From Acanthamoeba castellanii str. Neff (taxonomy: Eukaryota; Discosea; Longamoebia; Acanthamoebidae): 64,000 nucleotides of DNA. The stretch is from NCBI RefSeq assembly GCF_000313135.1, contig NW_004457319.1:62773-126772 (forward strand), given 5' to 3'. A program made the position numbers and the translations under genes. A model generated the notes under the pieces. That model had not been told where the DNA came from. It did not search any database and saw only the letters and a program-made list of their open reading frames with translations. Of the stretch, positions 1-12,444 are shown one piece after another. Each line of letters opens with the position of its first letter. Within the stretch, counting starts at the first letter, position 1.

Positions 1-48
1 AGCTGATCTGCCCACAACAAGCACACCACACACTCACTTTCCTTGCAG

Positions 49-188
49 GCGTGGTGGTAGGTGGTGCGCTCGTGCTCATCCCGTGCTGGTGCTGTCTTGT
101 ACCTGTGGCGCTGGCCGTTCACCAGGTGTGTGCAGCACTGGTGTCGACAGGGGAAAGTCATGTAGGTGTGTTGGGCGCTCATGGATGA
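49..188 (+). CDS. Terminal exon of a left-hand gene, hydrophobic C-terminus
   Basis: A splice acceptor (pyrimidine stretch ending in CAG at 46-48) opens a frame that runs to TGA at 186-188. The encoded tail of about 46 residues is strongly hydrophobic at first (VVVGGALVLIPCWCC and onward), which suggests one or two membrane-spanning segments, followed by a short polar end. The rest of the gene lies outside the window, so family and function cannot be named. The gene would converge on the minus-strand gene that ends at 471. Bases 189-470 between them show no coding signal and are probably 3' untranslated sequence of both. Confidence 0.4.
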
Positions 189-470
189 AAACAAAAAGAC
201 AGCTGATAAAGCACCTCTGTACTTTGTGGGCGACTTCGGAGAAAAAGAGCGAAACGGTGGCACATTCCGATCATTCTTCCCGTCCGAGACCTTGGCTGCC
301 CCCCTTTGTAAAACGCCTACTAAACCAGACAATAAGGGGGCAAAACCACATGAATGTGTGGCACATTCCGATGTCATGACCAATCAGGTGAAGTGCAGTG
401 GCCAGCACAGTCTGATGATGTTTCTTCTTCGGGACCTTTGTTTTGGCAAAATTGTCTGACCTGACTTGCG

Positions 471-3400
471 TCACAGCCAGTGACGCGGGAGGTGGGTAGA
501 AGTGGGTGCGTGTGAAGACGACGACGGCAGGGAAGCATGGCTGGCCTGCCGGGATGTGGAATGCGGCGGTGGTGGGGGAGGCGGCCGGTTGTGGTGCGAA
601 TGAAGTGGAGGCTGGTGGTGAGGCTGCTGCTGCTGCTGCTGCTGCTGCGGAGCCAAGGAGAGATGTACAGGCGTGGTGGAAGAAGGCGCTGACGCCGAAG
701 ATGAAGCCGGAGCCGACGGAAGATAGAGAAAGGATTCGGGGGAAGACGAAGACGAGAGAGCGCTGTGCGGGTACGCGCTGGGATCGCAGTTGTTGGGATT
801 TGAGGGGGTCGCGGCGCCCTGGTGCTGGTGGGCGACGTAGCCGGGTCTGTGGCTGGCTGCCCCCGGGGGCGCGTTGAAAAGGGTGCGAAGGGGGATCCAC
901 TCCAAGACCTCGCCCTCCTCCAGGTGTCCCTCTTGCCAGTTGATCACGCACACCAGCGTCTCTTTCAACTGCGTGCGTGCGTGTGCGGTGGTGCGTGTTG
1001 TATGTGAGACTTGTGGTGTGCGCGCGCGCAATGTTGAATGTGTCCTGGTGAGACGCACAATGCCATTGGTGCCGTAGAAGAACTGGACGTTCTCGGTGAT
1101 GCGCAGGAACTTGCCGCCGCCGCACCGCATCAGCGCTCGGAAGGTGAAGACCTCGCTCGACGTCAAGGGCGGCCTTTGGGGGCGGGGGGGTTGCGTCACC
1201 ACAAGCTCGCCCACCTCGAGAACAAACTGGGAATGCGCGCCGTACCGATTCAAAATGAGGTGGGCGACCTTCTTGTAGTTGGCCTGATGGACGGCGAACA
1301 CTTCATGAAACGGCGCGCCCATCATCTCTTCCTGCGTGGCGTCGACGCACAGAGAGAAAGAGATAATAAGAGAGTGGTGGCTCGACAGGTAGTTGCTGTT
1401 AGTAGCAAATGTAAAGCCTTACCCACGAGCGGTTGGCGAGGTGCGTGAAGGCAGCATTGGCGAAGGTCAGTGTGGGCGGGCCGTCGTCAACCGCCGAGGT
1501 GAGCGAGCACACTGGATAACTACACACCGGGCAACACATGCGACACACGCGACACACACGCGACACACCACACATACACACACACACACGCACGCAAATT
1601 AGTGCAGTGTTGCGGAGAGGCGAGAAAGGAAGAAGCAAAACGTACGTGAAGTCGAGCACGGCGAAGCGGGTCGGCATGGCGTAGTGGCGGAGGAAGGGCA
1701 GCACCAACATTGCCTCCATTAGCAAGCCCGGTGGCGCGAAAGAGTGCAGGAGCGCGATCTCCGACGAGAAAGACGAGCGCTTGCGAGGCACGACGGCGGC
1801 CGATGCGGAAACGGAGGTCTGCGTCGATACGACGTAGTCTAGCGGAGATGAGAAAGATGATGACGATGACGATGATGTCGATGACAACGATGATGACCGC
1901 AACGACGCAGATGATGGCGACCGGTTGCCCGAGGGTGGTTGGACGTCCGGTATCGCGAAGAGCTGGGCCAGGTCGGTTGATGTGTCGCCAACGAGCTGCT
2001 CCATCATCGATGTAACGAGCGGCATGGTCGGGCCGCACACCGCCTCGATCTCGTCCTTGGAGCTTCTGGCTGTCGACACGAATCCTAGGTCGTGGTGGCG
2101 CAGTTGGGACGGCGTGCCAGTCGTGGCGGTGGCGACTGCCGCGGCCGCGAGGGCGTTGGCATGGTCGAACCGCCCGGGATGCTGCGTGTTTGGGTACTTG
2201 TGCTGGTGTCGGTCTTGCAGCTTGCGCTGCTTGGCCTCCTTCCGCTGTCGCTCAGCCGCAACCAGCACGCCTATCGTGTGGTCGGACTCTGTTTGCTTGG
2301 CCTTGAGGCGCTTGACCTTCTTCACCAGCTTCTCGTTGGTCCGCTTCAATTCGCGCATCTCGCCGCCGATCATCTCCATGAGTCGCGTGAACTTGCTCTC
2401 GTCGTCGGCAGGCGGTGGCTCACCGTCGCCCGTCGCTACGGGCTCCTGTACGACGACTGGGGCCGGCGGCTCACGGACCGGTTCCGGCTCAGCAGTTGGC
2501 AGCAGCAGCTGCTGCTGGGGCGGCGGTCGCAGGCGATCGTCGCCGATAGGCGGCAACGGCTGCGGTGCTGGGCAGTCCAGTTCGGTATCGGCCTCGACGC
2601 TGCTCGCCCTACTGCTCTTGGGCTTCAGTCGCGCGGCCCGGTCGGCCGAGCCGTGTTGGCCTCCAGTCCCACTGTACCGCGGCACCGGCGACGGGGTGCC
2701 GGAAGAGGAGCCGCCGCTCTCCCACTCCGCCTCCTCCCCGCTCGTGCTGCTATTGCTGGTTTGATCGACCTTGAGTTTCTTGGCCTTCTTTTTACTCAAA
2801 CTGCTGGTGCTCGTCGTCGTCGTGGTGCCCGTGCCATGTGTCCTGTCCTGGAATATGTTACGCGTTACCACCTGAGAGTTTGTCAGCCAGCCTGGCTGTG
2901 CGTGTGCGGTGGTGCGCGTGCGAGTCGTGTCGTGTCGTGTAGTGCGTGCATGTGCTGCTCCACAACTGCCGACGTACCGGCGCAGGTACCTCGCGTACAG
3001 GTTGTGGCGCATCCTCCGCCTGACTCCACAGGTGGTGGTAGATGTTGGCCGGCCTGGGCACAGGCTCGTCGGCGCTGATGGCGGGAGCAGCGGGGAGGAT
3101 TCTTGAGAAAGAGTGCTGTGCGAGCGGTGGCGGAGGCGACGTGACGGAGTGGTTGGGGGTCCTGTACGTCGGCCGCTGCGATGCGACAGCAGTTGAGAGG
3201 ATGGAACTCTCCGGCAGCGGGCGCTGGGGGGAAGTAGGTCTCGTGGGCGTGGCGTGGCGGCCGACCTCGCTTGCGTGGCGGGACCTCGAAGCACTGCTCA
3301 GCGCGCCCTGTTCTCACGCATCGGCCGCATGGTCGCTCCCTGCAGCACACGTTGCCAGGCAAAAAAGTGGCGTGTAAAAAACTGCAATTTTTAGTTTTAT

Positions 3401-3590
3401 TTTTATTTGTATTTTTGTTGTAAAAGAAAGGAAGGAGCGAGGCGTACGAGTCACAGGCTGCGTGGGATGTCCTGCAAAAGTTGCAAGCACGAACACCCTC
3501 CGTCTGGCCAGACTTTTTCTCCGGGGGTCGCACAGGGGGCGTGTTGCTTCCTCCTCCCGTGTAGAATTGCAGGTTTTGTAGCGAGTACAT
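471..3590 (-). CDS. Zn(2)Cys(6) transcription factor with PAS-like C-terminal region
   Basis: This is probably a nuclear, DNA-binding transcription regulator. The first exon (3448-3590) carries CNFCRTSHAAC. Splicing to an exon starting at 3339 adds DSERPCGRCVRTGRAEQC, giving the six-cysteine pattern C-x2-C-x6-C-x5-C-x2-C-x8-C of a fungal-type binuclear zinc cluster, followed by a basic KRGRPPRH stretch. The centre (about 2880-1650) is low-complexity Ser/Pro/Gln with a Lys/Glu-rich coiled coil (MRELKRTNEKLVKKVKRLK). The exons at 1500-1435 and 1346-1060 hold a PAS-like fold (LTFANAAFTHLA, EEMMGAPFHEVF, FRALMRCGG), an order resembling fungal Ert1/AcuK regulators. The tail is Gln/Pro/His-rich and stops at 471. 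The ATG at 3590 is chosen as the first in frame. The frame changes near 3230-3260 without a clear intron, so that junction is unresolved. The clustered cysteines are seen directly; the regulatory targets are unknown. Confidence 0.72.
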
Positions 3591-3766
3591 CCTCCACCTC
3601 CTCCCTCCTCTTGTTTTAATGCCTCTCGTTGTCTTGCTGTCTTCACCTCTTGCTTTAAAATTTAGAGAACTCGCGGACTCCGGTTGTAGAAGATCCAAAA
3701 AATGCTTTTCTGGTCCTTTTTTCCAATTGGCGGAAACACAAGCACAGCTTTCCGGTATTTTTCCGG

Positions 3767-6700
3767 TCACGGACTGTCGCTGGTGGGTCGTGGTCGGGCG
3801 CCACCATCCGAGACCTCGTCGATGTCGTGCTCGTCCGGCGCGCTGTAGGGTTCGCGAGCAGTGCTCGTGAGGATGACGTCGTCGTCGATCGCGACGTCCG
3901 TGATCACCGATTGCTGGTCGACCAGGGCTTCTTGCTCCCCACTTCGTTTCGCGTCGTCGTCGGCCGTCGTCCCCGCTGTTTCTGTCGTCGCGGTCTGGCC
4001 CTCCCCCGCAGCTTGCCTGTCATCGAAGTTGGCGATTCGGTTCACCATGTCGATCTTGCGCCGTTTCTGTGTTTCGTTGTTTGATGCAACCACACACACA
4101 CACACGCCAATCAATACATCGTGTGCATCAGGTGCGGTGTATGTCGCGTGTGACATGTGTCGTGTGTATCATTTGTGTCGTTGGCGGTGGTGTCGTGTGT
4201 GTACCTGTGTGGGGAGACCACGCATCTTGCTCTGTAGGATGAGTATCTTTGTGTTCAGCTTCTCCAGGTTGTCGCGACCGTAGACCAGCTCCATATCCTC
4301 GAGCTCCTCTTCCTCCTCCTCGCGCTTGATCGCCCGACTCTTCTTGCCGCCGCCGCTCTTTCTCCTGCCTCTCCCGCCTTTGTTCGGCGTCGACCTCACT
4401 CCCTCCTCGCCACCACTGCCGTCGCCCGAGTTCGCCATTGCCGACATTGTCGATGTCGACAGCTCGTCTAACTCCTCGGCGCCGCTCTGTCCGGCGAGGT
4501 CGTCGTCCATACCGTCCAGATCGTCGGCAGCCAGCCGCGCGTGTTGCTCTCCGGTCGTCGTGGCGAGCATCATGACGCGCTTCTGGATGATCTCCTCCTC
4601 GCGACGGAGCCGATCAGCCTCGCGGCGCTTCATCCGCTCCTCGGCTCGTCGCTGTCGTTCCTCCTCCTTCTTCTTTTTGAGCTCCTTCTCGTCCGCCTCC
4701 TTCTTCTCGTCGCGCGCGCCGCGTGGCGTGGTCGACGTCTGGTCCTCCAACTTCACCTTCTTGTGCAGCTTTGATGATTTCTGCTTCGTTTGCTGCTTGT
4801 GATGGCGCACGCTGTCGCCGTCGCCGTTGTCGTCGCCTGCGCCGCCCTCGTCTTCGTCGAGCGAGTCGCTGGCGTACATAGTGCCGCTGGTTCGCTTCTT
4901 CCCGCGCTGGCCCTTTTCCTTGGCCTCGCGCATGAGGTTCTCGATCTCGGCCTCGAAGTCCTCGTGTTCCTCCTCCCGTTCCTCGTCGCCCTCGCCCTGT
5001 TTCTCTTCGCCGTCGCTCACCGCCTCCGCCATTCGTTCTGGCTTCCTCTCGTCGTTTTTGTTATTGTTGTTATTGTTACTGTCGGCCTCACTGAGCTTCC
5101 GCTTCTTCTTGTCGCCGTCCTCCGAGTCTTCGCTCACACGTCGCCGCTTCGCCACGGCGATCGTCTTCGGCTCCTCCGGTTCCTCCTCCGGCTCCGGTTT
5201 GGAGGCGTCTTCAGATTCGGCGGCGGTCCGCGGGGATGTGGCACCTGGGCTCACCAGCGCCGCCGCCCACGCGATACCCTTCTGGAGTCGTTGTCGCAGC
5301 TTCGCAATCGGCCCAGCATTCTGACATACATAGAAATATGTCAGCACACGCATCACCGCACGACACACGCAACACACTACACGGAGAAGACATACGTCGA
5401 ATCCTCGCTTGGCAAGGGCCGTTGCGAGCTGGTCCTTGGTCATGAGTTCGCAGTCTTCGGGTGGGATGGCCAGCGGATCTTCTTCGCCACGCTCCACCGC
5501 CATGACATAGGCGAGTCGTCGCACCAGCGCATTTCTAGCGCCATTGCTCTGCAACCAAACAACAGAGGGTGTTAACACCAGGTAGCAAATGACACATGGC
5601 ACACGGCACACGCGCACGCAACCGCACACGCACGCACGCATACAAGACGTACGGGATAGTTTCGCTTCTTGAGTTCGATTGCGATTTCGTCGCGCGTGAG
5701 CTCCTCCGGGTCGCTCCATGGGCGGGTGGCCGGCTGGTTGCTCCGTATCCTCCGCCTTTCGTTCTGCTCCAGCTTCTTCCTGTGCTTGCTTATCCGCGAC
5801 TCGTCCCTGAGCTTCGCCCTCTCGTCCCCGCCCTCCTCTTCCTTCTGCTGCTTCCTCCTCTTTCTCGTCTTCGTATCCGTTTCCTCTTCTTCCTCCTCCT
5901 CCTCTTCGCCTTCGTCTTCTTCCATCGCGTCGGACCAACGCCTGTCTCTTTTCGTTCTTTTGTCGTCGCCGTCTTCGCTCTTCCGTTCGCTCTCGTCGAC
6001 CGTCGCGACTATCGGCTCGGACTCGGGCTCTGACTCCGGCTCGAGCTCGGGCTGCACAGGCGACAGCGGCTGCTCATCCTCCGGCGGCTGGGCGACCGAC
6101 GTCGTCTCCTCAGCGCCGGCCGCCTCGCCCTGCTGCTGGTCCAATTCCTCCTTTCCGGCTTCTTCCGGTGCTGCGCGAGCGGCGAGGGCGGCCTTCAGGC
6201 GGTTCAGAATCTGTGGCTTCTTTCCTCGGCACTGACATGAAGATAGAAATGAATAGAAAGCTTGGGCGTGAGCTCACGACACACGGGCAAAACACAGCGC
6301 GCACACCAGAGATTGATGATCTTACCGGCAGTCCGAGTTTCTGCAGCTCCACGACAATTTCATCCCGCTTGAGCAGATCGAGATGCTGGAACGGCTCCTC
6401 GGGCTGTTCCTCCTCCTCTTCCTCCTTGGCTCGGACTTCCGCTTCCGCTTCAGCTTCGGCTTCGACTTCGACTTCGGTTTTCGTTTCTTCGGTCTGCACT
6501 TCCACAGGGTGATCCGCTGCGCTCGGGGTCTTCGTCGCGACCTCCTCCGCTTCTTCACCAGCTTCACCTTCGGTCGTTGTTCGTTTCTCTTCCTTCCCCG
6601 CCTCTGTTGTTGTCTCTTCTTCTTGTCGAGAACCCTCAACGGCGGTGGCAGCGGCATGCTCCTCCTCCTGCCCGCTCGTCACTTCCGCAGGCGCCTGCGG

Positions 6701-9419
6701 TTGCTCCTGCGGCTGCTCGGGTTCGTGCTGAGGTTCGGCCTTTGGTGGCTGCTCGCCCGGCGCCTCGGCCGTCATGGAGGACGCAGTGAGGGGCAGCGGA
6801 CGTTCCTTGTCTTCGGCTGGGACACCACCAGGGGCTGACTCGGCGGCGATCTTCTCCAGCTCGGCCCCGACGTCGGCCAGGATTGTCGCTGCGACAGTTT
6901 CGACGGCTGCTGCCGCCGCCGCCGCCAAACTCTCGCTGCTCTCCGCCGCGAGGGCTCCGGCTGTCGACGTAGAGTCGTTGGCAGCGGGTGGCAGCGCGCC
7001 CGCGTCGAGCTGGAACGCCAACGCGGCCGGAATGATCGAAATGTGTGGCACGCCAGACAGCCAGTAGGCGGGAGCCTCGCCTGACTCGTCGGGCGGCGCC
7101 GACAGCGAGGCCATGACGGGCGACATCGGCGAACGCGGCGGCGGGGAGGGAGACAGGCAGGGTGACGATGAAGAGAGCTCGAGCGTGGGCGAGTCGTAAG
7201 GCTCGACCTGCGGTGGCGACGCGCCGTCGATCATCATGCTTGCAGTTGTTTCCGACACGAGCTCCACCACCTCCATCATCACCTCCTCCGGCGGCTGCTC
7301 AGTCACCTGCTGTTGCTGTTGCTGCTCGTTTCTGTCGACGTTATCGTCGCGCTGAGGAAAGAGAAGAGGCACGTCGAGCGGCTGAGGCTGCGGTGCCTCC
7401 GACGGCTGCGGCAGCTGCGCTTCAGGTCGTAGATCTGCATCATCGGCGCGGAGGACCTCCTCCTTCTTCGGCTCGTCCGCATTCTGTTGCATCGGTTCGA
7501 GCACGGGCGGGGTCTCTGCTTGCTTGGGCTCCTCGCTTCCGATATCGCCGAGAACCGAAGTCGAAGCTTCGGGTGCCTCCGATTGTTGCTGTTGCTGCTG
7601 CCCTTCGATCGAAGAGGGTTGGCCCTGCGGCTGCGGCAAAGCGGCCTCGACGTCGGTCTGTGTGCAGACAACAAGCAACCGAGAGGGTGAGCTCAAATTG
7701 TAAGATCGAACAGTAACTCCGTGGCGGTTACCTTTTCCTGTGTGAGTTCTTCTGCGACTGGTGGCGGGGTCGTCGTGCTCTCGGTGGGCTCCTTGTCGAC
7801 CTTTTGTTTGGCTGCCGCGGCCATTGGTATGCTGTCGGCCTTCTTGGATGTCTTCGGCGAGTCGCGCTGGGGCTGGGGCTGGGGCACGGTCTCCGCGACC
7901 ACGAGTCGCTCGAGCATCGCCGCCAGCTGACCCCTCGTCCCGCTCGCTTTCTGCGTAGTGTGGAACACAAATCGAATGCGCGCGAGGTGAGCGCTAAGCA
8001 GAGAAATCACGCTACATGAGGCCTAACGAAATGATACCTTTTTGCCGCGAGCTCGCAGGCCCTTGAGGAGCTCGATTCGGGTCATCTCGGCAATGACCTT
8101 ACCGTCCAGCAGTACCGGCTCCGCTTCGGCCTCCTCCTCCGCTTCCTCTTCCTCGTCTCTTTCTTCGTTCTTCTTCGTCTTTGCTCCTCCGCGGCCCTTG
8201 CCTGCCGCCGTCGATGAGTCGTCATGCGAAATCTTCACACGCACTCCATGTGGCTCACTGCCGGCAGCAGTCGCAGTTTTGCTGCTGCTTCCCTGTTTCT
8301 CTCTGCTGCTCGCTTCGTTCTTTCGTTCATTCGTCTCGTTCCCCGCCACCGCCCGCGATTTTCGTTCCGCATTCGTCGCCGCGGGACTCTCCTCTTGTTG
8401 CCCGCTCACGTCCATCGAGACGTTGGCGTCGTTCACCGACTCGTTGCCGTTAGTTGCATGATGCCCGGGTACAGGGAGGAGACCATTGCCAGCCTCCTGT
8501 TGGAGTGCGGCCGCCGCCGCTGCAGCCGCCTCGGTCATGATCTTGCGCTTCTGGTCGACCATCTGGAGCAGGCCCTTCCAGTTATGAGGGAATCCCGACT
8601 TGAACTGGTCCAGTATCTCGGGCACGAAGCCGCGCGCGTCTGTGTGAGAAAAACGAAACAGGAGTTATTGAGCGCACAGACGAGGAGCTTGCAGTTGGGC
8701 GCCGACTGGAAAGCTAATGAGGCACGTACGCAATGCTGAGAGGATGAGAGGATTCTTGGTCATCGGCCCACTCAGTTCGTAGACATTGCCGCTGTGTGTC
8801 TGATTTGTACAACACAGGCCGAGGCCCCAAGTTGGTCAACTTTGGTCTCGCGTACGACATAGGCGCGTGTGTGGTCACATACCTGAACCAATCGAGGATT
8901 GTCTTGGTATCGCCCATTGATGTTGGAGGAGTGCCACAAGTGACCTCGATGAGCTGAAAAGGGCGAAACGAGGTGAGCGCACGATGGGCGCATAAAGAAA
9001 GACGGAACGGGCCAGACATGGAGAAGAAGATGTTCGACATACCACCAGCGGCTGTGTCACACCGGATACCCTCCACCGCGAGACACAGAGCACCTTGCAG
9101 CAGAACGGGCTGTGTGGGGCAACGTATAGCAGCGTAAGCACAACATATATTGAAAGTAGATGTAATATATCCAATATCTAATAATCAACGTACACTCGCA
9201 AGAGAAGGAGCAAAATGATCGATAAATGGGAGGGTGGAGTACCTTGAGGTACCACTCGCTGAGTGCTACGGCCGGTTTGGCTTCGGCCTGTAAAAAAAAA
9301 GAGATAAGAATTGCAATTCAGACCAATGCGAAAGAGGGCTCCCGCTGGCGCAGGGAATTTTTGGTCACGATTACACCAAAATCACTCTCGACGCCCACCC
9401 CGTAGGATTTGGCATCCAT
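3767..9419 (-). CDS. SANTA-domain protein with four SAP motifs (KNL2/M18BP1-like N-terminus)
   Basis: Probably a chromatin protein. Splicing exons at 9375-9419, about 9245-9290, 9043-9114, 8884-8955, 8729-8801 and 8038-8639 reconstructs a SANTA domain: LSEWYLK, LAVEGIRCDT, HLWHSSNINGR, SGNVYELSG, then FKSGFPHNWKGLL. SANTA domains are known from KNL2 and M18BP1, which act in centromeric CENP-A loading, usually next to a SANT/Myb domain; none is seen here. Downstream are four SAP-like helix-extended-helix motifs with cores IAEMTRIELLKGLR, LLKRDEIVVELQKLGLP, LTRDEIAIELKKRNYP and MTKDQLATALAKRGF. Each is interrupted by a phase-0 intron (7951-8037, 6232-6325, 5549-5652, 5321-5395). The rest is long acidic and Lys/Glu-rich coiled-coil sequence with nuclear-localisation-like basic runs, ending at 3767. 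SAP motifs bind DNA or RNA in scaffold proteins. The SANTA call is strong; a centromere role is inference. Confidence 0.78.
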
Positions 9420-9745
9420 ATCTGGGGAATTGAGTAAAAATGGGCAGCCCATGTTCGTACCGCTGTACGGCCGGACCGCGCAGCCTGGTTTCGCTTCATC
9501 AATTCTTCTCGTTCTCTGTGAAGGTATAGGCCTATCTATCTGCTCTATGTGCGATTTCGAATTTCGAATCTAGATTCCGCGAGGCCCGCACCTGATGATC
9601 CAAAAAAAAATCTGAAAAAACCACCTTTTTGCCGACAAGCCGTTGGGCTCCAGGAAATTTTTTTCTCTTCTTTTCCTCTAGCGGCAAAAAATTGATCCGA
9701 AAAAAGATAATCGGCCAAGATCAGCAGGATTGGATCAAGAGCAAT
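9420..9745. promoter_or_regulatory. Divergent intergenic region
   Basis: This 326-bp gap separates the start of the SANTA-SAP gene (minus) from the start of glycyl-tRNA synthetase (plus), so it must hold both promoters. It contains A-rich runs (9600-9620, 9687-9706) and short T-rich stretches but no clear TATA box. An in-frame upstream ATG at 9629 could extend the synthetase but gives an unconvincing sequence. Confidence 0.4.
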
Positions 9746-12220
9746 ATGCGGCGCCTGAGCCCACGTTCCTCGTCGCCTTTGCCGCTCATGTCATTCCTCC
9801 GACACACGAATCGACGCCAGACCGGCGCTTGCATTCTGCACTTGTCCACGGCTTCAACTCCTTCATTGCAGGAGCGTGTTGTATCGCTGTGCAAGCGACG
9901 AGGTTTCGTTTTCCCCAACTCAGAGATCTACGGCGGCCTCACTGGTTCATTCGATTTTGGACCGCTCGGTACCACCCTCCGCCATTTATATTTTATTTAA
10001 TCATTTCTATTTACAATAATAAATCAATAATAATAATTAATTGAGTGATGAGCGTGCAGGCGCGCAGCTGAAGAAGAACATTCGAGACCTGTGGTGGCGG
10101 GACTTCGTGCAGCATCGTAAGGACTGCGTGGGCATCGACACGCCCATCATCATCAACACCGAAGGTATGTGGCCCATCTCTCCGATTCAGCTCATGCGCC
10201 CAGAACGCAGAACGGCTCTGACAACGACGTTCAGTGTGGAAAGCGGCAGGCCACATCGAGAACTTCCACGACCTGCTGGTCGAGTGCAAGGTCTGCCACC
10301 AGCGCTTCCGGTAAGTGTGTCGTGTGTCGTTTGCTGTAGGTCGTGGGTCGTGGGTGTTGTGCGCGCGGTCTCAATCTGGCACATTGTGTGCAGAGCGGAC
10401 AAGCTCGTGGAGGAGCACGGAGTCGAGGGAGCGGGGACGCTCTCCGCTACGCAGCTCGAGCATACAATCAAGGAGCGCGACCTCAAACCCTCGCAGTGCA
10501 CCCAGAAGGCCAAGCCATGCACCTACACCGGTTCGCACCGTCAGCAGCATCACCTATCTATGGTGGCTCACATTGCCTCTTCTTCTGACGCTCGGGCTGT
10601 GCACAGATGTGCGAGCGTTCAATCTGATGTTCAAGACGAGCGTGGGCGCCACCACGGTCGGGAACGACGTCTACCTGCGGCCGGAAACAGCCCAGGGCAT
10701 CTTTGTCAATTTCCAGCAGGTCTACAACTCAATGCGGAGGCGCCTTCCGTTCGGTACTCTCCGCCCGCATTTTGTGCGCCCGCCCACATCCACCTCTGAC
10801 GTCGTGTGTCGCGTGTGTCACCTGTGTCGCGTGTATGTCGCGTGTGCGTCGTGTGTCGTGTAGGAATTGGCCAGTTTGGTAAGTCGTTCAGGAATGAAGT
10901 GTCGCCCGGCAACTTCCTCTTCCGCCAGAGGGAGTTCGAGCAGATGGAGCTCGAGTACTTCTGCGACCCGGCCGAGGCCGACCAGTGGTTCGGGTACTGG
11001 GTCGACTATTGCCACGCGTGGCTGCTCAAGTACGGCATCAAGCCCGAGAACCTCCACCTGCGCCAGCACGACCCCAAGGAACTGGCGCACTATGCCAAAG
11101 CCACGACCGACATCGAGTACCGTTTCCCGTTCGGCTGGGGTGCGTTGCTCCCTTACTCGTGCCCGCTCCGCTCCCCAGCCTTTTTTTAACTCCGACGCTC
11201 GTGGTTGTGAAGGCGAGATCTGGGGTATCGCCAACCGAGGCGATTTTGATCTCCAGCAGCACATGAAGCACTCGCAGAAGGATCTTCGGCACAAGGTGCC
11301 ACTTTATGGAGACTTGTGGCGTCTATGCAGCGCGCGTACACAGTCTCACACACGCACACGCGCACGCGCACACGCACACACAGGACATAGTGACGGGCAA
11401 GGTGACGATGCCCTACGTGATCGAGCCCGCGGTCGGGTTGGACAGAATATTGCTGGCCTTCCTCACGGATGCCTACGACGAGGAGACCAACGTGCCCACG
11501 GCCAAGGACAAGGCCAAGCCGGGCGAGGCCGAAGGCGACACACGCGTGGTGCTGCGGCTGCACGAGGACTTGGCTCCGTACAAGTTCGCCGTCCTTCCGC
11601 TGATGAAGAAGGTGCGCCAGCGCTTTCGCTATTCCCTTCGCCGAAATCATAAATCTAATCGCACGCACGCACGCACATGCACTCCAGGAGCAATTGGCCT
11701 CGGCGGCGAAAGATGTGTACGATGCACTTGTGACCAAGGCGGCAACCGACTACGATGACACGGCCACGATCGGTACTGCACGACCCCCGTGAGCTAGCTT
11801 GCAACACTGGCCAGTTGGGCCTCTTTCCTTGCAAGTGCCACTGCTGACGTCACCGTCACACACGCACACAGGCAAGCGGTATCGAAGGCAGGACGAAATC
11901 GGCACGCCCTTCTGCATCACCATCGACTTCGATACCCTCCAGGACAAGGTACCGTACCGGAAAATCTACTTTGATGACATGTGCTGTGATCCGGTGGTGC
12001 ACACATACATATGTTGTTTCTGATCCATCATCATCTGCGTCTCCTCCATGCGTGCGTGGTGTGAATGCATCAGACTGTGACGCTGCGGTGGCGTGACTCG
12101 ATGAAGCAAAGGCGTGTGGCGATCGCCCAGCTGCTCGATCGATGCCACGACCCCCAGTGGCTGCGCCAACAAGAGCAAGCAGGCGAAGACGACGAAACCG
12201 TCGGCGCCTTCTTGCGTTGA
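9746..12220 (+). CDS. Glycyl-tRNA synthetase, dimeric type, probably mitochondrial or dual-targeted
   Basis: Class II synthetase that charges tRNA-Gly. The chain starts with an Arg/Ser-rich N-terminus without acidic residues ([19 protein letters not shown]), a plausible mitochondrial presequence. Class II landmarks follow in order: [61 protein letters not shown] (motif 2 region); [62 protein letters not shown] (motif 3); then the anticodon-binding domain ([30 protein letters not shown]). Ten or so exons are separated by short introns; the first donor lies at 9969 and the last exon starts at 12073. The sequence resembles bacterial alpha2-type enzymes. Start chosen at 9746 because it gives the presequence; stop TGA at 12218-12220. 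It converges on the next gene. Identification is very secure; targeting is inferred. Confidence 0.93.
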
Positions 12221-12444
12221 TCACGTTACGTGACCGACACCTTCACCTGATCAACCAACAGTTCATCAGATAACGTCATCCACACGATCTTCACGCTCGC
12301 ACGTGGCATCTCCAACGTTTGGCCACGAAATTTAAAGTGGTCGGTTTTGATCACGGTAATCAAAGTCTGCACGTGCGTCAGCAAGCACCAATGATAAAAT
12401 ATTAACAAACTATTCGATAAATAGTAAATAAATAAAACAATTAA

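Noticed and set aside
6110..7696. Separate acidic-protein gene
   Set aside because: It is one exon of the SANTA-SAP gene: splice sites and SAP halves join it to both neighbours.
9746..12220. Recent bacterial transfer of glycyl-tRNA synthetase
   Set aside because: The type is bacterial-like but the gene has many spliceosomal introns and a presequence; an old organellar origin explains it equally well.
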